Source: Lachnospiraceae bacterium
GTDB lineage: Bacteria > Bacillota > Clostridia > Lachnospirales > Lachnospiraceae
NCBI GenBank assembly: GCA_009780115.1
Contig: WRAQ01000029.1
Coordinates: forward strand, 1 to 38,160
Direction: 5' to 3'
Length of the DNA stretch: 38,160 bases
Part shown: piece by piece, positions 1 through 7,452 of the stretch
Layout: the number at the start of each line of letters is the position of its first letter
Numbering within the stretch: the first letter of the stretch is position 1
Program-made: the position numbers and the translations under genes
Notes under the pieces: model-generated
Seen by the model: the letters and a program-made list of their open reading frames with translations, nothing else
What the model was told of the DNA's origin: nothing
The model's database searches: none

Positions 1-1
1 A

Positions 2-376
2 AACGCAATGGTAGTTCATGGTGAAGACGGCTTGGATGAAATTTCACTTTCTGCCCCTACATTTGTATGCGAGGTAAAAGATGGTTGGGTACGCTCGTAT
101 ACCATCACGCCGGAGCAATTTGGTTTTAGCCGCTGTAATCAAGAAGATTTAGAAGGCGGGACCCCGGCCGAAAATGCTGAAATATTAAGGGCACTTTTGC
201 GCGGTGAAAAAGGTGCTAAAAGGGATGCAGCTATTCTTAATGCAGCGGCGGCTATGTTTATCACGGGTAAATATGAATCAATTGAGGCAGCAGTAAAAAT
301 CGCTAAAGACGTTATCGACAGCGGTAAAGCGATGCAGAAACTGGATGATTTTGTCCGCTGTTCAAATGAAAGGTAA
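2..376 (+). CDS. trpD: Anthranilate phosphoribosyltransferase, C-terminal part (5' truncated by window edge)
   Basis: This is the last ~124 residues of TrpD, which transfers phosphoribosyl from PRPP to anthranilate in tryptophan synthesis. The reading frame is open to the window edge, so the N-terminal two thirds lie upstream. The visible part begins with the VVHGEDGLDEIS segment typical of the TrpD C-terminal domain. It continues with the GGTPAENAEILRALL helix region and an alanine-rich helix (ILNAAAAMFITG) characteristic of the family. The stop is 32 nt before the trpC start, so the two genes are probably co-transcribed. The alternative, a related nucleoside phosphorylase of the same fold, is unlikely because trpC and trpF follow. 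Confidence 0.93.
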   Translation, partial: NAMVVHGEDGLDEISLSAPTFVCEVKDGWVRSYTITPEQFGFSRCNQEDLEGGTPAENAEILRALLRGEKGAKRDAAILNAAAAMFITGKYESIEAAVKIAKDVIDSGKAMQKLDDFVRCSNER

Positions 377-408
377 ATAAATTCTTCAATATTATGAGGA
401 GCAATAAT

Positions 409-1269
409 ATGAAACTGAACATTTTACAAGAAATAGCCCAGCGCACAAAGGAACGTATTGAAACGCAAAAAAAAGTTCTGCCATTAGATAAAATCATTGA
501 AATAGTAAATTCTGATGCTGCAAACGATTCTCCTTTTACTTTTCCTTTTGAAAAAGCGCTTAAATCAGAAGATATAGCTTTCATCTGTGAAATTAAGAAA
601 GCATCTCCGTCTAAAGGGATAATTGCAGAGAAATTCCCTTATCTTGATATTGCGAAAGAATATGAAGCGGCGGGCGCTGCGGCGATTTCTGTTTTGACTG
701 AGCCGTTTTATTTTATGGGCAGTGACCAATATTTGCGCGAAATCGCTGATGTAGTATCCATTCCCCTGCTTCGTAAAGATTTTACTGTTGACAGTTATAT
801 GATTTATGAAGCTAAACTACTTGGTGCAAGTGCAGTTTTACTAATTTGTTCTATATTAAATCAAGATACCCTTGCCGATTATATTACAATTGCTCACGGT
901 CTGGGACTTTCTGCGCTTGTGGAAACTCATAGCGAAGAGGAAGTCAAGATGGCACTGTCTGCCGGCGCAAGGATTATCGGCGTTAATAACCGGAACCTCA
1001 AAACATTTACGGTAGATATAACCCTAAGCGAACGTCTGCGGTCATTAGTGCCGCCTGATGTGTTATTTGTTTCAGAGAGCGGGCTAAGCACTCAAGGGGA
1101 CATTGTGAAATTGCGGGAAACCGGTGCGGATGCGGCCCTGATTGGTGAGACTTTAATGCGTGCGGCGGATAAAAAGGCGGTGTTGGCGAGTATGAAGTTT
1201 GCCGGTGGGGGGAAGGTTGAAAGAAAAACATTTTCAACGCCTGAACGTAGTTCAGGTTTTGATTATTGA
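409..1269 (+). CDS. trpC: Indole-3-glycerol phosphate synthase
   Basis: TrpC closes the indole ring of indole-3-glycerol phosphate in tryptophan synthesis and is a cytosolic TIM-barrel enzyme. Family motifs are clear: CEIKKASPSKG near residue 60, LLRKDFTVDSYMIYEA near 120 (catalytic lysine about K123), IGVNNRNLKTF near 190, and SESGL and ALIGETLM near the end. I chose the ATG at 409 because GAGGAG at 396-401 sits 7 nt upstream; the in-frame ATG at 394 has no such site. At 286 residues it is longer than usual (about 255-265). The extra ~20 residues are a polar tail encoded by DNA that contains a perfect inverted repeat (1240-1256). Function is secure; the tail looks non-essential. Confidence 0.95.
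   Translation: MKLNILQEIAQRTKERIETQKKVLPLDKIIEIVNSDAANDSPFTFPFEKALKSEDIAFICEIKKASPSKGIIAEKFPYLDIAKEYEAAGAAAISVLTEPFYFMGSDQYLREIADVVSIPLLRKDFTVDSYMIYEAKLLGASAVLLICSILNQDTLADYITIAHGLGLSALVETHSEEEVKMALSAGARIIGVNNRNLKTFTVDITLSERLRSLVPPDVLFVSESGLSTQGDIVKLRETGADAALIGETLMRAADKKAVLASMKFAGGGKVERKTFSTPERSSGFDY
1240..1260 (+). terminator. Terminator-like hairpin inside the 3' end of trpC
   Basis: CCTGAAC at 1240-1246 pairs perfectly with GTTCAGG at 1250-1256 across a GTA loop, followed by TTTT. It looks like a small intrinsic terminator or attenuator but lies within the coding tail of trpC, so translating ribosomes would normally disrupt it. Termination efficiency cannot be judged from sequence. Confidence 0.4.
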
Positions 1270-1301
1270 GTCCGCCGAAAGCGGACATGGGTATAAAAAT
1301 G
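1270..1301 (+). repeat. Small hairpin repeat before trpF (shared with the ybbR leader)
   Basis: GTCCGC (1270-1275), a 5-nt loop and GCGGAC (1281-1286) form a perfect 6-bp hairpin directly after the trpC stop. It is followed by ATGGG and an A-rich run to the trpF ATG at 1299. An almost identical block (hairpin, ATGGGG, A-rich run, ATG) precedes ybbR at 25764-25795. The GGG after the hairpin is the only plausible ribosome-binding site for trpF, so the element may position or gate translation. Confidence 0.55.
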
Positions 1302-1904
1302 AGTAGGGTTAAAATTTGTGGTTTGAGCCGGCTGGAAGATATAATCGCTGTCAATAATACTTTGCCGGATTATATTGGATTTGTATTCGCTAAAAGCCGC
1401 CGCCAAGTTGATAAGTGCAAGGCATCAATGTTAAAAGAACATCTTGACAACCGGATTAAAGCCGTGGGTGTTTTTGTTAATGAGGAAGTTGAAGTTGTTG
1501 TTGATTTATATAAAGATGGCATAATCGAGCTGGTTCAATTGCATGGCGATGAGGATGCCGGATATATCGCACGGCTTAAAGATTGCTGCAATTGCCCGGT
1601 TATAAAAGCGATTGGCATAAGCAGCAAATTACCGCCTCTGCCGGCCGCGCCGGATTATCTTCTATTTGATACGTTATCAGAACAGCGCGGGGGTACGGGA
1701 AAGGTTTTTGATTGGAATGCCTTAAAAGGTTTTGCCGGCTTGCCTTATTTTTTGGCCGGCGGGCTTACGATTGCTAATGTTACCGGAGCGATGACACTTT
1801 TGTCCCCGTTTTGTGTGGATGTAAGCGGCGGTGTTGAAACAGACGGTGTGAAAGATGCGGAAAAGATAGGTGAGTTCGTAAGGTTAGCCAGAGGGGTGAA
1901 CTAG
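1299..1904 (+). CDS. trpF: Phosphoribosylanthranilate isomerase
   Basis: TrpF performs the Amadori rearrangement of phosphoribosylanthranilate, the step before TrpC. Motifs seen: VKICGLSRLEDI at the N terminus with the catalytic cysteine at residue 7, VGVFVNE near 50, VQLHGDE near 75, a FDTLS...GGTGKVFDW segment holding the catalytic aspartate near 125, and FLAGGL and VDVSGGVETDGVKD at the C terminus. At 201 residues it is normal for the family. The ATG at 1299 is preferred over a TTG at 1266 that overlaps the trpC stop, because the KICG motif must lie near the N terminus. The next gene is unrelated, so trpB and trpA are elsewhere or absent. Confidence 0.95.
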   Translation: MSRVKICGLSRLEDIIAVNNTLPDYIGFVFAKSRRQVDKCKASMLKEHLDNRIKAVGVFVNEEVEVVVDLYKDGIIELVQLHGDEDAGYIARLKDCCNCPVIKAIGISSKLPPLPAAPDYLLFDTLSEQRGGTGKVFDWNALKGFAGLPYFLAGGLTIANVTGAMTLLSPFCVDVSGGVETDGVKDAEKIGEFVRLARGVN

Positions 1905-1983
1905 CCGAAAGGGTGCAATCCGTCAGGTGAAAGCAAAATTTTGTTGGTTATTACATCAGCTTGGTATATATGTCAAAGTGATA

Positions 1984-2012
1984 TTGCCAATTTATTTTAT
2001 TAGGGATATAAT
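1984..2012 (+). promoter_or_regulatory. Sigma-A type promoter of the kinase gene (leaderless)
   Basis: TTGCCA at 1984-1989 and TATAAT at 2007-2012 are separated by 17 nt. The ATG of the next gene is at 2019, six bases after the -10 box, so transcription should start at or within a base or two of the start codon. No Shine-Dalgarno sequence is present. Confidence 0.7.
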
Positions 2013-2018
2013 AACCCT

Positions 2019-2537
2019 ATGGACAAATTAAAACCAAAACTAACGATTATCATAAACGGTGTTGGCGGCGCCGGCAAAGATACTTTATGTGATTACATCT
2101 CAACTCATTTTGAAACTATTAATGTATCATCAATTACCCCAATCAAAGACATTGCAAGGAATTATGGCTGGGATGGCGAAAAAGATGAGGTTTCGCGGAA
2201 ATTTCTTGCGGATTTGAAAAAAACATTTATTGACTTTAATGACTTGCCTACCGAATATTTGGTGGATGAGTATGAGAAATTTATTGATAGTTCGGCCGAA
2301 ATTTTCTTTGCCCATATTCGGGAAGCGGCCGAAATTGATAAGTTCAAAGCGCGGGTTAAAATACCATGTGTTACTTTATTAATAAGAAGAGAAGAGAATA
2401 AAAGTTGGGGCAATTGTTCTGATGATGATGTTGAAAAATATGCATATGATTATTATTTTGAAAATGTAAAGGCCTTGAAAGAGACCCAAAAAGAATTTTG
2501 TGCATTGATTTGCAAAATTCTAAGCGACAAAAAATAG
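2019..2537 (+). CDS. P-loop nucleoside/nucleotide kinase-like protein
   Basis: A 172-residue cytosolic protein with a Walker A motif GVGGAGKDT at residues ~14-22 just after a hydrophobic strand (LTIIIN), the layout of NMP-kinase-fold proteins such as dNMP kinases, cytidylate kinase-like proteins or AAA_18 domains. A second strand (VTLLIRREENKS) near residue 120 could carry the catalytic arginines of the lid. The substrate cannot be named from sequence. It has its own promoter and appears leaderless. The thioesterase gene starts 9 nt after its stop, so they are probably co-transcribed. The fold is fairly certain, the exact reaction unknown. Confidence 0.7.
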   Translation: MDKLKPKLTIIINGVGGAGKDTLCDYISTHFETINVSSITPIKDIARNYGWDGEKDEVSRKFLADLKKTFIDFNDLPTEYLVDEYEKFIDSSAEIFFAHIREAAEIDKFKARVKIPCVTLLIRREENKSWGNCSDDDVEKYAYDYYFENVKALKETQKEFCALICKILSDKK

Positions 2538-2546
2538 GAGTAGCTA

Positions 2547-3266
2547 ATGTATACATATAAGAACCGGATTCGTTACAGTGAAATCGATAAAAATGGTAAA
2601 TTATCACTTATTTCATTATTGAATTATTTCCAGGATTGTTCGACCTTTCATTCGGAAGACCTTGGCCTTGGTTATCAATATCTTATCAAGCAAGACCTGC
2701 TTTGGGTATTATCGGCATGGCAAATTGTTGTCTTTCGTTATCCTGAATTGTGCGAAAATATCATTGTCGGGACAGCACCATATGAATTTCGCAGCGTTAT
2801 CGGTTATCGGAATTTTTTGATGACAACCGAAGAAAGTGAGCAATTAGCTTGTGCAAATTCCATTTGGACCCTGCTTGATACAAAAAAGGGCCGTCCGGCT
2901 AAACCAACCGCGGAAATGATTAACGGCTATCAATTAGCGGAAAAACTGCCGATGGATTATGCGGATCGTAAAATCGCCGTCCCCGGCGATGGTACTATGT
3001 TGTCCCCGATTGAGGTTAAACCCCATCATCTTGATACCAATAATCATGTTAATAATGGGCAATATATCAGTATTGCAATGGATTTGCTTGCTGATTCTAA
3101 CGTTACGGCCGAAATTAGCCAGCTTCGGGCTGAGTACCGGAAATCGGCAGTATTAGGTGATATAATGTACCCGAAACTAATTAAAGCAGCGAATACAGAA
3201 ATAATTTCATTACAAGATACGGACGGAAATCCTTATTGTGTAGCTGAAATGACACGGAGAATCTAA
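2547..3266 (+). CDS. Acyl-ACP thioesterase (FatA/FatB-type, double hotdog)
   Basis: Hydrolyses acyl-acyl carrier protein to release free fatty acids. The 239-residue protein fits the PF01643 family: an N-terminal hotdog beginning with the YKNRIRYSEIDKNGKLSL segment, and a second hotdog with the catalytic block DTNNHVNNGQY near residues 160-172, in which the Asp, Asn and His positions typical of bacterial acyl-ACP thioesterases are present. The ATG is preceded by AGGAG at good spacing. It follows the kinase by 9 nt and its stop codon overlaps the start of the next gene by one base, indicating translational coupling. Confidence 0.85.
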   Translation: MYTYKNRIRYSEIDKNGKLSLISLLNYFQDCSTFHSEDLGLGYQYLIKQDLLWVLSAWQIVVFRYPELCENIIVGTAPYEFRSVIGYRNFLMTTEESEQLACANSIWTLLDTKKGRPAKPTAEMINGYQLAEKLPMDYADRKIAVPGDGTMLSPIEVKPHHLDTNNHVNNGQYISIAMDLLADSNVTAEISQLRAEYRKSAVLGDIMYPKLIKAANTEIISLQDTDGNPYCVAEMTRRI

Positions 3267-4114
3267 TGTTAAAACTAGGTGAAAAACAAACCCTTAAAGT
3301 AGTTAAAGAAGTTGAATTTGGCCTTTATCTTGCTTCAGAAAATCCTAAAGATCCTGATGAGCGGGTTATGCTTCCGATTAAACAGAAGCCGGAGAATATC
3401 AAAATTGGTGATTTACTTGCGGTTTTTATTTACCGTGATTCGCAAGACCGTTTGATTGCAACGACTAATGAGCCACTTATTACTATTGGTAAAGTAGCTC
3501 GTTTGCGTATTGTTGAAACTTCCGGAATTGGTGCTTTTCTTGACTGGGGTTTGGAAAAAGACCTTTTTCTGCCTTTCCGTGAGCAAACCCGCAAAATCAA
3601 TAGCGGCGAAAACATTAATGTTGCTTTGTATATTGATAAAAGTGACCGTTTGTGTGCGACGATGAAACTTTATCCTTATCTTGCTACTAATTCGCCTTAT
3701 CTTCCAAATGCAAATGTTACCGGTGAAATCTATGAGATTAGCCAAAACTTCGGGGCTTTCGTCGCAATTGATGACAAATATTCAGCCCTTATCCCGGCAA
3801 AAGAAATTTACAGCGAGTTAAAAGTTGGCGATATTGTTACCGCCCGTATTTCTGCTATCAAACCTGATGGAAAAATCGACCTTGCTATCCGCGAAAAAGC
3901 TTACTTGAAAATAGATGAGAATGCCGAACGGATTCTCTTGATTATTACAAACGAATATGGCGGTACTCTGCCTTTCTCTGATAAAACCGCCACTCCCGAC
4001 CAAATCCGTACTGCTTTTAATATGTCCAAAAACGATTTTAAGCGTGCTGTCGGTAATCTTTTGAAAGCAAATAAAATAAATATATTAAATGGACAAATCA
4101 ATACTTCCCCCTAA
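3266..4114 (+). CDS. cvfB: S1-domain RNA-binding protein, CvfB/YitL family
   Basis: A 282-residue protein built like CvfB: an N-terminal OB-type region, S1 RNA-binding repeats (RIVETSGIGAFLDWGLEKDLFLPFREQ near 75-105 and VTGEIYEISQNFGAFVAIDDKYSALIPAKE near 150-180), and a C-terminal winged-helix segment ending in FKRAVGNLLKANKINI. In staphylococci CvfB influences virulence-factor and RNA regulation; here only RNA binding can be inferred. Its ATG shares an A with the stop of the thioesterase gene. The last 30 nt of coding sequence overlap, tail to tail, the 3' end of the opposing yjfB-like gene. Confidence 0.88.
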   Translation: MLKLGEKQTLKVVKEVEFGLYLASENPKDPDERVMLPIKQKPENIKIGDLLAVFIYRDSQDRLIATTNEPLITIGKVARLRIVETSGIGAFLDWGLEKDLFLPFREQTRKINSGENINVALYIDKSDRLCATMKLYPYLATNSPYLPNANVTGEIYEISQNFGAFVAIDDKYSALIPAKEIYSELKVGDIVTARISAIKPDGKIDLAIREKAYLKIDENAERILLIITNEYGGTLPFSDKTATPDQIRTAFNMSKNDFKRAVGNLLKANKINILNGQINTSP

Positions 4115-4273
4115 ATGAGGGTTGACTGAAAGCTCCATTGACTGATCCATCATCTGAATCATCGCTGCCCCGGTTTCTTCAGCCATATCCAGTGATTTGC
4201 TAAGCATTGCGATTCCGACTTTATTGCCGACATCTATTTGAGCCATATTCATTGATAATGCAGGTATATTCAT
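4085..4273 (-). CDS. yjfB: YjfB-like putative motility protein
   Basis: A 62-residue protein starting MNIPALSMNMAQIDVGNKVG and continuing with a predicted amphipathic helix (IAMLSKSLDMAEETGAAMIQMMD), matching the small YjfB family (PF14070) found in flagellated Firmicutes. Its molecular role is not known; I recall the B. subtilis homologue as a member of the sigma-D (motility) regulon. A very strong GGAGGT (complement at 4279-4284) lies 5 nt before the start. Upstream on the same strand, GCCGATAT (complement of 4403-4410) resembles a sigma-28 -10 element. The gene converges on cvfB, and the two reading frames overlap by 30 nt at their 3' ends. Confidence 0.8.
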   Translation of the reverse strand: MNIPALSMNMAQIDVGNKVGIAMLSKSLDMAEETGAAMIQMMDQSMELSVNPHLGGSIDLSI

Positions 4274-4332
4274 GTTTCACCTCCATAGATTTTATCTAAT
4301 CACTAGCCACTATCTCAATTATCCAAACAGCC

Positions 4333-4383
4333 AATCGATTTTGCGATTTGTGTACATTATTGTTGCTGTTTTCAAACAGTAAC
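4333..4383 (+). repeat. Dispersed two-hairpin repeat, copy A
   Basis: Contains an AATCG ... CGATT hairpin, a conserved linker of the form TTGTGTACATTATT, and a second hairpin of GTTGCTGTTT pairing with AAACAGTAAC. It matches copies B (24735-24811) and C (36609-36691) in order, spacing and linker sequence, but is shorter in the second hairpin. Confidence 0.6.
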
Positions 4384-4402
4384 GTCAATCCGCCTATATC
4401 TT

Positions 4403-4428
4403 ATATCGGCAATTATATCTTAATTCTA
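4403..4428 (-). promoter_or_regulatory. Possible sigma-28 promoter of the yjfB-like gene
   Basis: On the minus strand GCCGATAT (4410-4403) matches the sigma-28 -10 element. The best -35 match is TAGA (4428-4425), with 14 nt between instead of the consensus TAAA at 15. The position would give a leader of about 120 nt. Tentative. Confidence 0.35.
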
Positions 4429-4594
4429 TACCCCTTTTTATTAAAAAACATTTTTTTGGGCAAAATTCACAAAAAAATCACATTAGTTTTGCTAAAAAGC
4501 TGGATTTTTTATCATGATTGTATTAAGATGGTACAAAGACAAATGAATTTGCCAGGTAAATATTACTTTACATTAATTATTAAGAGGATAAAAA

Positions 4595-5683
4595 ATGATT
4601 TCTAATCAAATCCTGCAAAGTACCCTCGAAGGACTAAAAAGCATCGCAAGAGTAGATTTTTGTTTAATGGACAACGAAGGCAAGGAAGTTGCCTCAAGCG
4701 GCGGTAAGATGAATGAATGTGCGGTTGAGGCGTTTGAATTTGCCCGCTCAATGGCTGATTCACAAGAGATTCAAGGTTATCAATATTTCAAAATATATGA
4801 GGATTCACAGGTTGAATACATACTTTTGGTTAATGGCGTTGGCGAAGATGTTTATACAATCGGGAAATTAGCTTCATTCCAAATCCAAAATCTTTTAATT
4901 GCCTACAAAGAGCGCTTTGATAAGGACAACTTTATCAAAAACCTCTTACTTGATAATCTTTTGTTGATTGATATCTATAGCCGTTCGAAAAAATTGCATA
5001 TCCAAACCGAAGTAAAGCGTGTCGTTTTAGTAGTTGAAACCAAAAATACCCATGATGATAATGCGTTGGAGGGTATCCGTACATTCTATGCTAATGATAA
5101 CCGCGATTTTGTTACCGCTGTGGAAGAAAGCAATGTTATTGTTATCAAAGATTTAAGTGATGGTGATCAGCAGAAAGATATCGACAAAAGCACACGGGCT
5201 TTGGAAATTTATCTTAAAAAAGAAGGCTTCACCGGTGTATTAATTTCATACGGAACTGTTATTAGCGAAATAAAGGAAGTCAGCCGTTCCTATAAAGAAG
5301 CAAAGATGGCGATGGATGTCGGCAAGATATTCTTTGATGACCGCAGTATCATTGCCTATAGCCAGTTGGGGATTGGCCGCCTTATTTATCAGTTGCCGAT
5401 ACCTTTATGCAAAATATTTATCCGTGAAATTTTCGATGGAAAAAATCCCGACGATTTTGATAATGAAACTTTAGCGACGATATCGAAATTTTTCGAAAAC
5501 AGTCTCAATGTTTCCGAAACTTCCCGCCAATTATTTATCCATCGTAATACTCTTGTCTATCGTTTGGACAAATTAGAAAAAAATACCGGCCTTGATTTGC
5601 GGTATTTCGAAGATGCAATTACTTTCCGTATCGCTTTAATGGTGGTCAAATATATGCGTTATATGGAAAATTATGATTATTAA
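4595..5683 (+). CDS. PucR/CdaR-family transcriptional regulator with C-terminal HTH
   Basis: A 362-residue cytosolic regulator. The N-terminal ~110 residues look like a sensor domain (opening helix, then VDFCLMDNEGKEVASSGG, PAS/GAF-like). The middle (about 135-250) resembles the GGDEF-like domain of CdaR-type activators. The C terminus carries the PucR helix-turn-helix: LNVSETSRQLFIHRNTLVYRLDKLEKNTGLDL near 305-340, in which the Arg-Asn-Thr-Leu-Tyr-Arg-Leu core is diagnostic. The ligand is unknown. It precedes ftsE by only 34 nt with no visible terminator, so it may be in the ftsEX operon and could control itself and that operon. The start is supported by GAGG 9 nt upstream. Confidence 0.82.
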   Translation: MISNQILQSTLEGLKSIARVDFCLMDNEGKEVASSGGKMNECAVEAFEFARSMADSQEIQGYQYFKIYEDSQVEYILLVNGVGEDVYTIGKLASFQIQNLLIAYKERFDKDNFIKNLLLDNLLLIDIYSRSKKLHIQTEVKRVVLVVETKNTHDDNALEGIRTFYANDNRDFVTAVEESNVIVIKDLSDGDQQKDIDKSTRALEIYLKKEGFTGVLISYGTVISEIKEVSRSYKEAKMAMDVGKIFFDDRSIIAYSQLGIGRLIYQLPIPLCKIFIREIFDGKNPDDFDNETLATISKFFENSLNVSETSRQLFIHRNTLVYRLDKLEKNTGLDLRYFEDAITFRIALMVVKYMRYMENYDY

Positions 5684-5717
5684 TATTTCTAAAAAGTTGT
5701 TGAAAGGTACTTAAGAT

Positions 5718-6455
5718 ATGAGAAACGAATCACGTAGACGGCGAAAAAGGCAATTTGAAGATGATGAAATCATTACTCTGGAGAACGTCATCAAAGCTTA
5801 TTCAGCCGGCGCACCTGCTCTTGATGGTGTAGACTTGAAAATCAAACGCGGCGAATTTGTATTTATTGTTGGTGATTCCGGCTCCGGGAAATCGACTTTA
5901 ATTCGCTTGCTTTTAAGGGAATTAGTAGCAACAAGCGGTTATATTAATGTAATGGGTTATGACCTTGGGCGGATTAAACATCGCAAAATTCCGAAGTTCC
6001 GCCGCAATATTGGTATTGTATTCCAGGATTTCCGTTTGCTTAAGGAATTGACGGTTTATGACAATGTTGCATTTGCGCAGCGGGTTATCCAAGTTTCCGG
6101 AAAAGAGATAAGGCGCAATGTACCTAGTATCCTTGCAACTGTCGGCCTTGCCGGCAAATACAAAGCCAAACCCCGCCAGCTCTCCGGCGGTGAGCAGCAG
6201 CGGGTTGCTTTAGCAAGGGCTTTGGTTAACCGTCCGTCGATTCTTCTTGCGGACGAGCCGACTGGAAATCTTGACCCGAAAAATTCCTGGGATATTATGA
6301 AGCTGATGGAGCAGATTAACGAAAACGGCACGACGGTCATTATTGTTACCCATAACCGAGAGATAGTCAATGCAATGCAGAAGCGGGTCGTCACAATGAA
6401 GCGTGGTGTAATTGTCAGTGATGAAGAGAGGGGGATGTATTTAGATGAGGATTAG
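5718..6455 (+). CDS. ftsE: Cell division ATP-binding protein FtsE
   Basis: ATPase half of FtsEX, the ABC-type complex that switches on peptidoglycan hydrolases at the septum or lateral wall. ABC motifs in order: Walker [10 protein letters not shown] near residue 53, Q-loop VFQDFRLL, signature [15 protein letters not shown] near 155, Walker [13 protein letters not shown], and the switch histidine in IIVTHN. At 245 residues it is slightly longer than the usual ~228 because of a basic N-terminal extension (RRRRKRQ). The reading frame overlaps ftsX by 11 nt, so the two are translationally coupled. Confidence 0.96.
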   Translation: MRNESRRRRKRQFEDDEIITLENVIKAYSAGAPALDGVDLKIKRGEFVFIVGDSGSGKSTLIRLLLRELVATSGYINVMGYDLGRIKHRKIPKFRRNIGIVFQDFRLLKELTVYDNVAFAQRVIQVSGKEIRRNVPSILATVGLAGKYKAKPRQLSGGEQQRVALARALVNRPSILLADEPTGNLDPKNSWDIMKLMEQINENGTTVIIVTHNREIVNAMQKRVVTMKRGVIVSDEERGMYLDED

Positions 6456-7341
6456 TACATTATTCTATACTCTGCGGCAAGGTATCAAAAACATTGGCCG
6501 CAACAAACTATTTTCCTTAGCTTCAATAGCAACAATCGGTTCCTGCTTATTCCTTTTTGGAATATTTTATGCCGTTTTGATGAATTTTCAAAATGTTGTA
6601 AGGGCAACCCAGGAAGATATCCATATTACGGTTTTTTATGAAGAGGGTACTTCTGAACACCGGATTAATGAAATTGGCACCATGATATCACGCCGGACGG
6701 AAGTTTCCCGGGTTGAATTTATTTCAGGGGAAGAGGCCTGGGAGGATTTTAAGATTATTCTGGGCGAACACGCCGCGATATATGGCGATGATAACCCATT
6801 GCAAGATTCGATGAATCATGAAGTTTATATCAATGATGTTTCGACCCAGCATACATTGATATCATATTTGGAATCAATTACCGAAATCCGCAAAATTAAC
6901 CGCTCAAATATTCTGGCGGATGTATTAAGCGGTGTTAATTCGCTAGTTGCTTATGCGACAGTAGGGATTATCGGTATTTTATTGCTTGTTTCTATTTTCC
7001 TTATCAGCAATACGGTCACAATCGGTATATCCGTTAGGCGCGAGGAAATAAATATTATGAAATATATTGGCGCAACTGACTTTTTCGTCCGCTCGCCTTT
7101 TGTTATTGAAGGGATACTAATTGGTATTATTGGTGCGATAACCCCTTTAGTATTGGTTTATTTCCTTTATGAAACAGTGGTTGAGTTTATTATTAGGGAC
7201 TTTACGGCAGTTGCTTCAATCTTCAATTTTCTTCCGGTGGAGTTACTTTTCCAAACTTTAGTCCCGGTTTCATTTGCGATGGGGGCAGGGATTGGTTTAA
7301 TCGGCAGTGTTACGACGGTTAGAAAACATCTTAGGGTTTAA
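6445..7341 (+). CDS. ftsX: Cell division permease-like protein FtsX
   Basis: Membrane half of FtsEX, which transmits FtsE ATP hydrolysis to an extracellular hydrolase activator. It is 298 residues with the expected topology: TM1 at ~23-45, an extracellular domain to ~165, then TM2 near 172-195, TM3 near 222-247 and TM4 near 265-290. The juxtamembrane [22 protein letters not shown] motif after TM2 is typical of the family. Start overlaps the ftsE end by 11 nt. The likely partner is the coiled-coil M23 protein encoded next. Confidence 0.95.
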   Translation: MRISTLFYTLRQGIKNIGRNKLFSLASIATIGSCLFLFGIFYAVLMNFQNVVRATQEDIHITVFYEEGTSEHRINEIGTMISRRTEVSRVEFISGEEAWEDFKIILGEHAAIYGDDNPLQDSMNHEVYINDVSTQHTLISYLESITEIRKINRSNILADVLSGVNSLVAYATVGIIGILLLVSIFLISNTVTIGISVRREEINIMKYIGATDFFVRSPFVIEGILIGIIGAITPLVLVYFLYETVVEFIIRDFTAVASIFNFLPVELLFQTLVPVSFAMGAGIGLIGSVTTVRKHLRV

Positions 7342-7409
7342 AAACGAAGAGATTTTCTAAGTTTGTGTCCATTGGAACGCAAACAAACAAAATCTAAAGC
7401 TTCGTTTGG

Positions 7410-7437
7410 GAAGAATGGCTATAGGGCGCCATTCTTC
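7410..7437 (+). other. Perfect 10-bp hairpin upstream of the M23 gene
   Basis: GAAGAATGGC (7410-7419) pairs perfectly with GCCATTCTTC (7428-7437) around an 8-nt loop, ending 15 nt before the start codon at 7453. No T-run follows, so it is not a standard terminator. It may be an mRNA-stabilising or translation-modulating structure within the ftsEX transcript. Confidence 0.45.
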
Positions 7438-7452
7438 TTGATAGGTTTACTT

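Larger units (their letters stand above)
4274..4594. other. Divergent intergenic region between yjfB and the PucR-type gene
   Basis: This 321-nt region holds the yjfB ribosome-binding site, copy A of a dispersed hairpin repeat (about 4333-4383), a possible sigma-28 promoter on the minus strand, and T/A-rich sequence leading to the GAGG ribosome-binding site of the gene at 4595. An 85-codon open frame at 4348-4605 has low-complexity composition and overlaps the repeat; I do not consider it a gene. No convincing sigma-A promoter was identified for the 4595 gene. Confidence 0.5.

Noticed and set aside
4348-4605. 85-codon open frame before the PucR-type gene
   Set aside because: Low-complexity Leu/Ile/Lys-rich product, no ribosome-binding site, overlaps the repeat and the start of the real gene.
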